Below, piece by piece: positions 43,965-52,208 of a stretch of DNA of 64,000 nucleotides. A model generated the notes under the pieces. It was given only the letters and a program-made list of their open reading frames with translations, did no database searches and was not told the origin of the DNA. The translations under genes were made by a program, and so were the position numbers. This stretch comes from JACVRW01 sp963728495 (GTDB taxonomy: Bacteria; Actinomycetota; Thermoleophilia; Solirubrobacterales; Thermoleophilaceae), in the NCBI GenBank assembly GCA_963728495.1, contig CAVSKI010000011.1, positions 558,001 through 622,000 of the forward strand. Reading direction: 5' to 3'. How positions within the stretch are numbered: position 1 is the first letter of the stretch; each line of letters starts with the position of its first letter.

Positions 43965-44866
43965 CCGAGGAGACGCGAATCGACGGGCGAAACGTGCTCA
44001 TCACGGGGGGCGGGGGACAGTTGGCGTCCGATCTCGAGGAGCTGCTGGCCGACCGCTGCAGCGTTCGCGCCCCGCACCGCTCCGAGCTGGATATCAGCGA
44101 GGATCGGGCGGTGGAGGCAGAGTTCGAGCGCGCCCGGCCCGACGTCGTGTTCAACTGCGCCGCGTTTCACAACGTGGAGGTCTGCGAGCGCGAGGAGGAT
44201 CGCTCGTTCGAGGTAAACGCGCGCGCGGTCAAGCGGCTCGCCGAGCGTTGCTCGAGCGTTGAGGCGACTCTGGTGCACCTGAGCACCAACTACGTCTTCG
44301 CCGGAGACCGCGACGCCCCATACTCGGAATCAGACGCGCCGAGCCCGCGCAGCATCTACGCCCTTTCGAAGCTTGCCGGCGAGTACGCCGCGCTGGCCTA
44401 CTGCGCCGATGCCCTGGTCGTGCGAAGCGGTGGTCTCTACGGCAAGCACGGGAGCGCCTCGAAGGGCGGAAACTTCGTGCAGCGCATGCTTTCTCGAGGG
44501 CGCGAGCAGGGCTCCTTGAAGATGGTCGCCGACCAGCGGCTCTCGCCCACGTACACGCCCGACCTGGCGGGGTCGCTGATCGAAGCCGTGGCGGGGGACG
44601 TTCGGGGTCTGCTGCACGTGACGAACGCCGGCTCCTGCTCGTGGCACGAGTTCACCCTCGCGATCATGGACATCGCGGGGCTCGGCGTGCCGGTCGAGCC
44701 GGTTGACACGGTACGGCCGCACGGTGGGGCGGACCGGCCACTCAACGGGGTGCTCTCGTGCGATCGCGCTCGTGACGCGGGCCTCGCCGAGCTCCGTCCC
44801 TGGAGGGCAGCGCTCGAGGACTATATGGTCAGCGCTGAATTCGCCGCGCTGCCCTCTGCCCGGTAG
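43961..44866 (+). CDS. dTDP-4-dehydrorhamnose reductase-like SDR (RmlD family)
   Basis: 301 aa. The cofactor loop is LITGGGGQLASDL; further marks are RSELDISEDRAVEAEFERARPDVVFNCAAFHNVEVCE, STNYVFAGD and YALSKLAGE (the YxxxK dyad), all in RmlD order. In the classic pathway it reduces dTDP-4-keto-rhamnose to dTDP-rhamnose. RmlC-like genes lie in the window, but no recognisable RmlB. It is coupled to the glycosyltransferase before it. The last 46 bases overlap the convergent RmlC gene. Confidence 0.87.
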   Translation: MTEETRIDGRNVLITGGGGQLASDLEELLADRCSVRAPHRSELDISEDRAVEAEFERARPDVVFNCAAFHNVEVCEREEDRSFEVNARAVKRLAERCSSVEATLVHLSTNYVFAGDRDAPYSESDAPSPRSIYALSKLAGEYAALAYCADALVVRSGGLYGKHGSASKGGNFVQRMLSRGREQGSLKMVADQRLSPTYTPDLAGSLIEAVAGDVRGLLHVTNAGSCSWHEFTLAIMDIAGLGVPVEPVDTVRPHGGADRPLNGVLSCDRARDAGLAELRPWRAALEDYMVSAEFAALPSAR

Positions 44867-45414
44867 ACGAACGGCAGCTCGTCGGCGATGTCACGCAGCA
44901 GCGGGGCAGAGGCATCGCGCTCTGAGGGCTTGAGCTCGAGATTCGCGGGCCAGGCTATGGCCACGTCGGGATCGTTGTAGGAGATGCCTCGCTCGACGTC
45001 GCCGTTGTAGTAGGGCGCCTGCTTGTACATGACGTCGGCCTGCTCGCTCAGGACACAGAAGCCGTGCGCGAAGCCGATCGGGCAGTACAGCTGGTGAAGG
45101 TTCTCGTCGGTGAGCTCGAAGCCCTCCCACTCCCCGAAGGTCGGAGACCCGCGCCGGAGGTCCACCACCACGTCGAGAATCGTGCCGCGCGCGCAGCGAA
45201 CGAGCTTCGCCGCCCCCGTACCGATCTGGAAGTGCATGCCTCGCACGATGCCCTGCCCGGAACGGGAGTGGTTGTCCTGCACGAACTCCTCGGGAATGCC
45301 GAGGTCGGCATACACGTTCCGCCGATAGCTCTCGTGGAAGAAGCCCCGCTCGTCTCCGTGGATCACGGGCTTGACCAACACGGGTCCCTCTATCCGTGTG
45401 TCCAATCGCTCCAT
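44821..45414 (-). CDS. rmlC: dTDP-4-dehydrorhamnose 3,5-epimerase
   Basis: 197 aa from ATG 45414, chosen because AGGAGG lies six bases upstream. It is a cupin with PVIHGDERGFFHESYRRNVY, QDNHSRSGQGIVRGMHFQ, KLVRCARGTILDVVVDLR, GFAHGFCVLSEQADVMYK and YYNGDVERGI, the canonical RmlC pattern with catalytic His and Tyr. It is closer to true RmlC than the other copy at 35158. An exact CAAG-N17-CGTT motif lies 35-64 bases upstream, so this mRNA carries a leader with a ribosome site. Confidence 0.92.
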   Translation of the reverse strand: MERLDTRIEGPVLVKPVIHGDERGFFHESYRRNVYADLGIPEEFVQDNHSRSGQGIVRGMHFQIGTGAAKLVRCARGTILDVVVDLRRGSPTFGEWEGFELTDENLHQLYCPIGFAHGFCVLSEQADVMYKQAPYYNGDVERGISYNDPDVAIAWPANLELKPSERDASAPLLRDIADELPFVYRAEGSAANSALTI

Positions 45415-45449
45415 GTCGCCTCCTGTCTCATCGTTCTTCGATCCGGCCC

Positions 45450-45478
45450 AGTCAACGGCCCATCCGTGCCCGTGCTTG
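45450..45478 (-). promoter_or_regulatory. CAAG-N17-CGTT promoter motif for rmlC
   Basis: Minus strand CAAG (45478-45475), 17 bases, CGTTGACT (45457-45450). Exact copy. It is divergent from, and 23 bases away from, the copy that serves the epimerase at 45584. Confidence 0.7.
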
Positions 45479-45501
45479 CGTTTCACCCCGGCCGGGGCGA
45501 G

Positions 45502-45530
45502 CAAGAAAGCGCATTCAGGTCCCGTTGATG
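45502..45530 (+). promoter_or_regulatory. CAAG-N17-CGTT promoter motif for the epimerase / Wzz-Wzy unit
   Basis: CAAG (45502-45505), 17 bases, CGTTGATG (45523-45530). Exact copy. It would give a leader of about 45 bases that includes AAGGAG ahead of the GTG start at 45584. Confidence 0.7.
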
Positions 45531-45583
45531 TAGGGACAGTGCACGCGCTCGCGCGGCAGCCAACGGTGAAGGAGTTTACGAAC

Positions 45584-46711
45584 GTGACGATGGCCTCAAA
45601 CGGCAACGGAAGCGGCGCCCGCGCGGGCCAGTTCCCTCAACGCGAGCATGGCCGCACGAACGGCCTCGCGCCGAATCCACCGCAGAAGGGGCGCACGGTC
45701 CTGATCACCGGAGGGGCGGGCTACATCGGCACCGTGCTCACCGGCCGGCTGCTCGAGAGGGGCTACAACGTTCGCCTGCTCGACCGCCTCTATTGGGGCG
45801 AGGGACCGCTCGAGGCCTACGCAGGCCGCATCGACGTCGAGGTTGCGGACGTCCGGGACATTCCCGGCTCGGCCCTGGACGGCGTCGATGGCGTGATTCA
45901 CCTCGCCGGGCTGTCGAACGATCCGACCGCGGAGTACGACCCGGACGCGAACTGGCAGATGAACGCCGTGGCCACGGAGGCCCTGGGCAACGCCTGCGTC
46001 GAACGTGGGATCGAGCGGATCGTGTTCGCATCCTCGTGCTCGCTGTACGACGGCCTCCCGGCCGGAATGCATGACGAGAGCGCGGCCATAACCCCGCGCG
46101 GCGCCTACGCCACCTCCAAGCGCTACGGCGAGGAGGCGCTGCTCGGCCTGATCGACAAGGGCCTCTGTCCGGTGATCCTGCGCAACGGGACCGTGTACGG
46201 GTTCAGCCCGCGAATGCGCTACGACCTGGTTGTCAACACCTTCGTGAAGGATGCCCTTCTCCAGGAGCGCCTGCTGCTGCACGGGGGCGGCTGGATGTGG
46301 CGGCCGCTCGTAGACGTGAGGGATGTCTCTGACGCGATGATCGCTGCCTTCGAGGCTCCGGCCGACGTGGTGCAGGGCGAGGTGTTCAACGTCCTCCACT
46401 CGAACTACCAGATCCGCGAGCTGGCGATGCTGGTGGCCGGCTCGGTCCAGCTGCTCGGACGCACGGTCCGCCTCGAGGAGACACCCGCGCCGCGGCTCAA
46501 CCGAGACTACGAGTGCTCCAACGCGAAGTTGAGCCACACGCTCGGGTTCTCGCCGTGTCGCTCAGTGGTGGAGGCGGTCTCAGAGATGCTGGCCGAGATC
46601 GACCTGTCCGACCGCTCCAGCCTCACCGATCCGCGCTACTACAACATCCGCTGGCTCGAGCTGATGCACGAGCTGGAACCCCGCATACAGCGCTTCGGCG
46701 CCGTGCTCTAG
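45584..46711 (+). CDS. NAD-dependent epimerase/dehydratase (extended SDR)
   Basis: 375 aa from GTG 45584, which has AAGGAG ten bases upstream; ATG 45590 is two codons later. After a flexible N-terminus of about 35 residues come TGGAGYIGTVLTGRLLERGY, VIHLAGLSNDPTAEYD, FASSCSLYDG and the YATSKRYGEEA dyad. It is clearly related to the epimerase at 35724-36767. It acts on a nucleotide sugar; the exact reaction is open (4,6-dehydratase, epimerase or reductase). It is followed after 33 bases by the Wzz-Wzy fusion. Confidence 0.85.
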   Translation: MTMASNGNGSGARAGQFPQREHGRTNGLAPNPPQKGRTVLITGGAGYIGTVLTGRLLERGYNVRLLDRLYWGEGPLEAYAGRIDVEVADVRDIPGSALDGVDGVIHLAGLSNDPTAEYDPDANWQMNAVATEALGNACVERGIERIVFASSCSLYDGLPAGMHDESAAITPRGAYATSKRYGEEALLGLIDKGLCPVILRNGTVYGFSPRMRYDLVVNTFVKDALLQERLLLHGGGWMWRPLVDVRDVSDAMIAAFEAPADVVQGEVFNVLHSNYQIRELAMLVAGSVQLLGRTVRLEETPAPRLNRDYECSNAKLSHTLGFSPCRSVVEAVSEMLAEIDLSDRSSLTDPRYYNIRWLELMHELEPRIQRFGAVL

Positions 46712-46744
46712 CCCAGCCTGGGCGGCTCCTCAGTTGAGCCCACG

Positions 46745-48934
46745 ATGACGGACCATCCGCTAGCAGACAGGAGGGCGCTTATCGGCGCCCTCGCTGTAAG
46801 CGCCCTGATCGGCCTCATCTCCGCAGGTCTCGCGACGGGCGCGCTCGGCCTGTTGCCACCGAAGCTGGGATCGAGCTCGATGGGCGTGGCGGCTGCCCAG
46901 ACCCACGTGCAGGTCGATACGCCCTCTCCTTCGATGGTGCAGCGGCGAGCGCTGGACCAGGACCTGCAGACACTGGTCAAGCACGCGGAACTGCTGGGAC
47001 GGGTCATGACCAGCCCGGAGGTTCTCGACCGCATGGCGGCGCGCGTGGGGTTGCCGCCCGGTTCGGTGGGAGGCTCGGCCCGCACAACCGCGTCGGTGCC
47101 CGACGCTTTCCTGGAGCCCGGAAGCGAGCAACGGGCCGCCGAGATCGGCCGCTCCAAGCTCTCCTACGCGGTCGAGGCCCAGACCCGGCCTACGACGCCG
47201 GTCATCGACGTATACACACGCGCGCCGACCAGCGACGAGGCAACCCGCCTCGCGAATGCCGCGGTGCCGGCTCTGCGCGAGTACATGCGCAGCCTGGCGG
47301 CGTCCCAGCAGCTGACGGATGACCAGATACTCGTGGTCCGGCAGGTGGGCGGTGCGCGCGGCAACGTGGTGGATCCGGGTGCTTCGAAGGCGGTCGCCGT
47401 GCTCGCCTTCTTCGTCGGCTTCACCCTTTGCGGCGGCTTGCTGCTGGTGCTCCTGGGGCTGGCTCGCGACTACCTGTCGGGCAACGCGGCGCGTCCGAAA
47501 GCACCACCGGAACCTGAAGGCGATGACGACTGGCCGCACACCGCCCGCCTGCTGCCCTGGATGTTGGCGGGCTTCGTGGCGATCATCTGGCTCGTCCCGT
47601 TCAGCTCCATCGAGCTCAGAGCGTCGATGCCCATCGACCTGACGCTCGACCGGCTCGTGCTTCCTTTCGTGGTTCTCGCGTGGATCCTCGCCCTCGCCGG
47701 GGGAGGCCGTGCCGCTCCACGGTTCCGCTTCACGTGGATACACGCCGCCATCGGGCTGTTCGTGGCATGCGCATTCCTCAGTGTCGTGCTCGATGCCGGC
47801 TACCTCAGCCAGACGCTCGAGCTAGATCTCGCCTTCAAGAAGCTTCCGCTGCTCGTGTCCTTCGTTTCGCTCTTCCTGATCGCTGCCAGCGCGCTGCGGC
47901 GCAGTGAGATCCCGGCTTTCCTCAACTACACGTTGGTCCTCGCTGTCATCTGCGCGGTAGGGATGATCTTCGAGTACCGCTTCTTGCAGAACCCGTTCTA
48001 CGAGTGGTCGGACAAGCTTCTGCCGGGATTCTTCGTGGTGGACGCCGACGACGCGGCGGCCGTGGATGGCATCGGGCGTCGCCTGGTCCATGGCCCGGCA
48101 CAGGCGCCGTTGGAGGCCGTCGCGATGCTCGCCATGGCTTTCCCGATCGCCCTGGTCCGCCTGATGCAGTCCAAGGAGTGGCGTTGGCGCATTCTCTACG
48201 GCCTGGCCGCCTGCGCGCTTATCGCGGCCACGTTCGCGACCTACCGCAAGAGCGCTCTGCTGGCTCCGGTCGCGGTGGTGCTCACCCTCGCGTACTTCCG
48301 GCGACGAGAGCTGCTGAGGCTGGCTCCCCTCGGCATGGTGCTGGCCGTCATGGTCAGCGTTCTGTCCCCGGGCGCGATTAGATCGACCGTGGACCAGTTC
48401 GTGCGTCCCGACCGGCTCGACGTGCCGACGGTCAGCGATCGAGCCTCCGACTATGACGCCGTGCGTCCCGATCTCTGGACACACCTGCTCTTCGGCCGCG
48501 GGTGGGGGAGTTACAACCACGAGACCTATCGGATACTCGACTCCGAGATCCTCCACCGAACGCTCGAGATGGGCGTGCTGGGCCTTATCGCCTTCCTGCT
48601 CATGGTGGTGTCCGTGATTCTCAGCGCGCGCAAGACGATTGCCGAACGCGATCCTCGATGGGCGCCGGTGGCGCTGATCGGAGCAGCGGCAGCCGCGGCC
48701 TTCCTCACCCTGTCGGCGCTGTTCGACATTCTCTCGTTCCCGCACGCCACCTACATCTTTCTGTACACCGCCGGCCTGGTGGCGGTGGTCGTGGCTCCGC
48801 GCGAAGAGGAGGAGGAGGAGGAGGAGGACGAAGAGCCGCCCGCCGCGCAGGTCCCACACGAGGAGGGCCGGGTGCGCCCAGCATCCGGCGGGCGGCGCCG
48901 GCGGTCGGCGCGCCCCGCGCGCAGCCTGCACTGA
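46745..48934 (+). CDS. Wzz-Wzy fusion: chain-length co-polymerase joined to O-antigen-ligase-type polymerase
   Basis: 729 aa. Residues 1-245 look like the Wzz-type co-polymerases of this locus: a first membrane segment, AQTHVQVDTPSPS, an extracytoplasmic domain and a second segment (VLAFFVGFTLCGGLLLVLLGL). From about 265 to 680 there are ten or more membrane segments with an O-antigen ligase/polymerase pattern, including the big loop before LFGRGWGSYNHETYR and EILHRTLEMGVLGL. The tail has a run of acidic residues (near 686) then an Arg-rich end. One chain would thus hold both the polymerase and its length regulator. Confidence 0.82.
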   Translation: MTDHPLADRRALIGALAVSALIGLISAGLATGALGLLPPKLGSSSMGVAAAQTHVQVDTPSPSMVQRRALDQDLQTLVKHAELLGRVMTSPEVLDRMAARVGLPPGSVGGSARTTASVPDAFLEPGSEQRAAEIGRSKLSYAVEAQTRPTTPVIDVYTRAPTSDEATRLANAAVPALREYMRSLAASQQLTDDQILVVRQVGGARGNVVDPGASKAVAVLAFFVGFTLCGGLLLVLLGLARDYLSGNAARPKAPPEPEGDDDWPHTARLLPWMLAGFVAIIWLVPFSSIELRASMPIDLTLDRLVLPFVVLAWILALAGGGRAAPRFRFTWIHAAIGLFVACAFLSVVLDAGYLSQTLELDLAFKKLPLLVSFVSLFLIAASALRRSEIPAFLNYTLVLAVICAVGMIFEYRFLQNPFYEWSDKLLPGFFVVDADDAAAVDGIGRRLVHGPAQAPLEAVAMLAMAFPIALVRLMQSKEWRWRILYGLAACALIAATFATYRKSALLAPVAVVLTLAYFRRRELLRLAPLGMVLAVMVSVLSPGAIRSTVDQFVRPDRLDVPTVSDRASDYDAVRPDLWTHLLFGRGWGSYNHETYRILDSEILHRTLEMGVLGLIAFLLMVVSVILSARKTIAERDPRWAPVALIGAAAAAAFLTLSALFDILSFPHATYIFLYTAGLVAVVVAPREEEEEEEEDEEPPAAQVPHEEGRVRPASGGRRRRSARPARSLH

Positions 48935-49350
48935 GCTGCGCGCGCACTCGCCCTCGATCCCCGCCAACCGCACCGACAACGCCCGACCCTCGGTCAACAG
49001 CGATTGACCTTCCTCTACCGCTCGGTTACCCGCGCTGTCGCTTCCTCGTTTGAGGATTTCGCTCGGGCGGACGAAGTCGGGATAGGGTCCTGCACCGCTG
49101 TCGCTTTGCATGGGTAGCAGTAGTGCGCGCTCGGCTACTTGGACTCGGAGCCAGTGCTGCTCGTCGCACAAGTGGCGACCGGCACCGGAGCGGCAATGCA
49201 GGGTAATTCACGAGCCGTCGCCCTCACTACCGCCTCGAGGCAGAAGGGCGATCGGTGCGACAGTGGATGGACTCTTTGCTCTGTCGGTTCGCCGGTGCGA
49301 GATGGCGACGGAGACGCGGGTACGGAGGTGATCCCTGGGAGGATGGCGGC
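48935..49350. other. 416-base gap with no gene recognised
   Basis: No frame here has clear coding character on either strand, and no locus-type promoter motif is present. CAAGTGGCGACC at 49169-49180 recurs at 50266-50277 on the far side of the oxidoreductase gene. GGGAGG eight bases before ATG 49351 is the ribosome site of the next gene. Confidence 0.5.
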
Positions 49351-50187
49351 ATGGAGATCGGGAACATCGGCATCTGGACGAGCTACCGCCCCTTCGGCAT
49401 CGAGCGTGCCGGCGAGGCGGCCAAGTTCGTCGAGCAGCTCGGCTACGGCGCGTGGTGGGTGGGCGGTTCTCCTCACGTAGCCGACATCCGTCCGGTCTTG
49501 GAGGCGACGTCGACCTTGGTCGCCGCGACTGGCATCCTCAACGTGTGGAGCAACGACCCGGGCGAAACGGCGGCGGCCGACGCGGACCTGCGCGCCGGCT
49601 TCCCTGGGCGGTTCATGCTCGGCGTCGGCATCGGCCACCCCGAGGCGACGAGCGACTACCGCAGGCCGCTGCGGACGATGCGTGCGTTCCTCGACGGCCT
49701 CGACGCCTCACCGACCCCGCCCCCGGCCCATGAGCGCTGTCTGGCCGCCCTCGGCCCGAAGATGCTAGATCTCGCCGGCGAGCGGACCGCCGGCACCCAT
49801 CCGTACTTCACGCCCGTCGACCACACGCAGTTCGCCCGCGAGCGACTCGGTTCAGGCAAGCTCGTGGCTCCCGAGCTGGCGTGCGTGGTCGACACCGACC
49901 CGGGGCGCGCCAAAGCCGTCGCCCGCGACTACGCAAAGCTCTACCTCGGCCTGCGCAACTACACGAAGAACCTGCTCGACCTCGGCTTCACCGAGCGCGA
50001 CCTCGCCGACGGCGGCTCGGACCGGCTGATCAACGCGGTCATCCCGCAGGGCAGCGCCGAACTGATCGCCGAGGTCGCGCGCGCACACCTCGACGCGGGC
50101 GCCGATCACGTCTGCCTGCAGCCGTTGGGCGAAGAGGGCATCCCGCGCAAGTCCTGGACCGCGCTCGCCAACGCTTTGATCGACTGA
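49351..50187 (+). CDS. LLM-class (luciferase-like) F420-dependent oxidoreductase
   Basis: 278 aa from ATG 49351 with GGGAGG upstream. It is a TIM-barrel luciferase-like monooxygenase: IGIWTSYRPF, FVEQLGYGAWWVGGS, LVAATGILNVWSNDP, GRFMLGVGIGHPE, then GSAELIAEVARAHLDAGADHVCLQPLG near the end. Homologues in actinobacteria of this type use coenzyme F420. The substrate is unknown. It has no evident link to polysaccharide synthesis and lacks the locus promoter motif, so it may be an insertion into the cluster. Confidence 0.88.
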   Translation: MEIGNIGIWTSYRPFGIERAGEAAKFVEQLGYGAWWVGGSPHVADIRPVLEATSTLVAATGILNVWSNDPGETAAADADLRAGFPGRFMLGVGIGHPEATSDYRRPLRTMRAFLDGLDASPTPPPAHERCLAALGPKMLDLAGERTAGTHPYFTPVDHTQFARERLGSGKLVAPELACVVDTDPGRAKAVARDYAKLYLGLRNYTKNLLDLGFTERDLADGGSDRLINAVIPQGSAELIAEVARAHLDAGADHVCLQPLGEEGIPRKSWTALANALID

Positions 50188-50706
50188 TCTGGTTTCGGCT
50201 CGCGCTTCGAGGCACTTCCGAGCGCCGCCGTCCTGTCGGGAGAGTGCGCCTGTTCGCGCACTGCGCAAGTGGCGACCTCGGCGCGGTCGCGATGGCCTAC
50301 AGGCGAAAGCGTCAGCGGCGCGTCGGTTGCGGTCGAAGCGTCAAGACTGCCGACAGGCGGAGCTCGACCCGAACGCCGGCAGACGTCCACACCTGTGGTC
50401 GGCCCGATGAGTTCTCGGTGTCGGCGGAGTCCAAAGCGGTATGTCATCCATCCCGTAAAGAAGGCAGCGCATGACCTCACTGATCCCAATACATCCGCTG
50501 TCGGCCGTTTCAGCATGTTGTGGTTCGCCTGGTACGAGAACCCCGTGCAAAGCCAAGCGCGCCATTGACTGGCCTTGTAACAGATGTAACGTTTGCGGTC
50601 TGGCGGCGGCTGGACTCGCTGAAAGCCGCAGGCATGGGTTGTGTGTGCTCCCGCCGTTCCCTAGTGCAGCGTGACCTGCTTCGCAATGCCTTTTTAGGAG
50701 GTTGCT
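50188..50706. other. 519-base gap, no convincing gene; possible promoter near its 3' end
   Basis: No frame looks coding. The right half is lower in GC than its surroundings. TTGACT (50565-50570), a 16-base spacer and TAACGT (50587-50592) could be a sigma-70-type promoter for the exported-protein gene at 50707. GTAAC occurs twice in this stretch nine bases apart. AGGAGG lies before the next start. Confidence 0.35.
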
Positions 50707-51303
50707 GTGTCCCGTTTCGTTCGCATCCTGCTACTCGCTGCGGTGACGCTGTGCGTGGCCGCACCCACGGCCAGCGCCGTCCCGTCGAAGAAACTGGATG
50801 CCAATCTCGCGGCGCTATGGACGACGGTGCTCGAGACACCGAGCGACCAGAACCCCTTCGACCCCGGCGGTCCCGCATTCGCGTGCTTCGACCTCGGCCG
50901 CACGGTTGCGCCATTCGGGCCCGAGGGCGCCGAGTCGTGCACCGTGAAGCCGGGCACCAAGGTGTTCGTCGCAGCGGCGACATTCGAGTGCAGCACGTTC
51001 GAGGGGCACGGCACCACTGAAGCCGAACTGCGGACGTGTGCGCGCGAAATGGACGTCCAAGTCGCCCCCACGGTCACCGTCGACGGCAGGTCCGTGTCGG
51101 TGGCGGAGGTTGAGACACGGCTCCTGAAGATCGTCCTGCCGGCCGACAACATCTTCGGCCAGCCGGCCGGAACGCAAGGCCTGTCGGTCGCGCACGGCTG
51201 GGTCGCGCTCCTGCACCCGCTGACGCCCGGGACGCATACGATCGTCATCGACACCGGTGCGGACCCCATCACGACGACGATCGTCGTCAAGCCCGGCGGT
51301 TAG
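50707..51303 (+). CDS. Exported protein of unknown function
   Basis: 198 aa from GTG 50707 with AGGAGG seven bases upstream. The signal peptide is typical (RFVRILLLAAVTLCVAAPTASA). The mature part has four cysteines (FACF, ESC, FEC, RTC) that could form two disulphides, and a beta-rich end (GTHTIVIDTGADPITTTIVV). No family was recognised. It has no locus promoter motif. Like the oxidoreductase next to it, it appears foreign to the polysaccharide cluster. Confidence 0.75.
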   Translation: MSRFVRILLLAAVTLCVAAPTASAVPSKKLDANLAALWTTVLETPSDQNPFDPGGPAFACFDLGRTVAPFGPEGAESCTVKPGTKVFVAAATFECSTFEGHGTTEAELRTCAREMDVQVAPTVTVDGRSVSVAEVETRLLKIVLPADNIFGQPAGTQGLSVAHGWVALLHPLTPGTHTIVIDTGADPITTTIVVKPGG

Positions 51304-51392
51304 CGTGCATCGGAGTAGCCCGCCTTGACGGGGCGCCCCGAGCAGTTGAACGGGTGGGGCGCAAGCAAACGAGGAGGAGCCGCAGCCGGCGG

Positions 51393-51408
51393 GTGGTTTG
51401 CGAACCAC
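51393..51408. terminator. Hairpin between convergent genes
   Basis: GTGGTT, TGCG loop, AACCAC: a 6-bp stem with a 4-base loop in the 179-base gap between the exported-protein gene and the Wzz-like gene. A 12-bp palindrome CGGGGCGCCCCG (51329-51340) lies upstream. Neither has a T tract, so a shared terminator is only probable. Confidence 0.35.
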
Positions 51409-51482
51409 TGGGGGGCAAACTCGACAATGCTCGGGGAAGCCCGATCCCGACCCACGTCCTTATTGCTGCGGTCGTCCGAAGC

Positions 51483-52196
51483 CTAAGCCAGATGCGGGCG
51501 CCCGCCGTATCGGCGCCAGGCGCTCACTAGCCGCGGGATGACCGCCACACCGGCGGACCAGATCCCGAACAGCAGGATGGCGAGGACCACACCCAACAGC
51601 GGCTGGGGCTTGTTGACGATCGTCTTGGAACGCACCGGCCCCGCACTCTCCACGACCAGGCTCTGAATCTGGGGGCCTACTTGGGTCGATGTGCCGGCAT
51701 CGTCGATGGCGACCTTGGCCGCGGTGACCAGACGGATCGCTGTGCCGCGGTCGGGGGCCTCGGCCTCGAGCGAGATCATTGGCAGCATCTCGTCGAAGCG
51801 AACGGTCAGGATGTACTTCTCTGAAGTCACGCGCGCCACCTCCGCCGCCCGGGTGGGAAGTATGGCCGGCAAGAACGGGTCAGCCAGCTCCGGATAGACG
51901 ACGACGAGCTCGTTCGGGCGGATGCCCGCCCCGCCTGCAATGTCGTCCGTCAACGCTTTGCTGCCCGCAAGCTCCGCGAGAAGGACGGCCCGCCAGGCCA
52001 GGGTCTCCGAGCCCCGGGGGGCCTGATGGATCAGCTGTGACCTAGCGGTATCCAGCACGAGACGGGCGGACGCGGTGCCGCTCCTCTCGGTCTTGCCACC
52101 GGCAGCTAGCACGCCGACCGCGATCGCCAGCACCGCACCGATCGCAACCAGAATCGGCCGGCGGGAGAGCAGCCGGAGTATGGCGACGAGTTCCAC
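51483..52196 (-). CDS. Wzz-like polysaccharide co-polymerase
   Basis: 237 aa with membrane segments at about 14-33 and 202-222 and a large domain between, the PCP layout. It shares with the other three Wzz-like proteins of the locus the motif A-S-x-x-L-x-L-D-T-x-x-S (GTASARLVLDTARSQ). No kinase domain follows. It would set chain length or assist export with the Wzy part. It is the last gene of a seven-gene minus-strand unit starting at 58109. Confidence 0.75.
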   Translation of the reverse strand: MELVAILRLLSRRPILVAIGAVLAIAVGVLAAGGKTERSGTASARLVLDTARSQLIHQAPRGSETLAWRAVLLAELAGSKALTDDIAGGAGIRPNELVVVYPELADPFLPAILPTRAAEVARVTSEKYILTVRFDEMLPMISLEAEAPDRGTAIRLVTAAKVAIDDAGTSTQVGPQIQSLVVESAGPVRSKTIVNKPQPLLGVVLAILLFGIWSAGVAVIPRLVSAWRRYGGRPHLA

Positions 52197-52208
52197 GGCT
52201 GGAGCCGA

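Noticed and set aside
48805..48835. GAG triplet repeat at the end of the Wzz-Wzy gene
   Set aside because: It encodes a run of Glu in an acidic tail within a continuous reading frame, so it is ordinary low-complexity coding sequence, though it could be slippage-prone.
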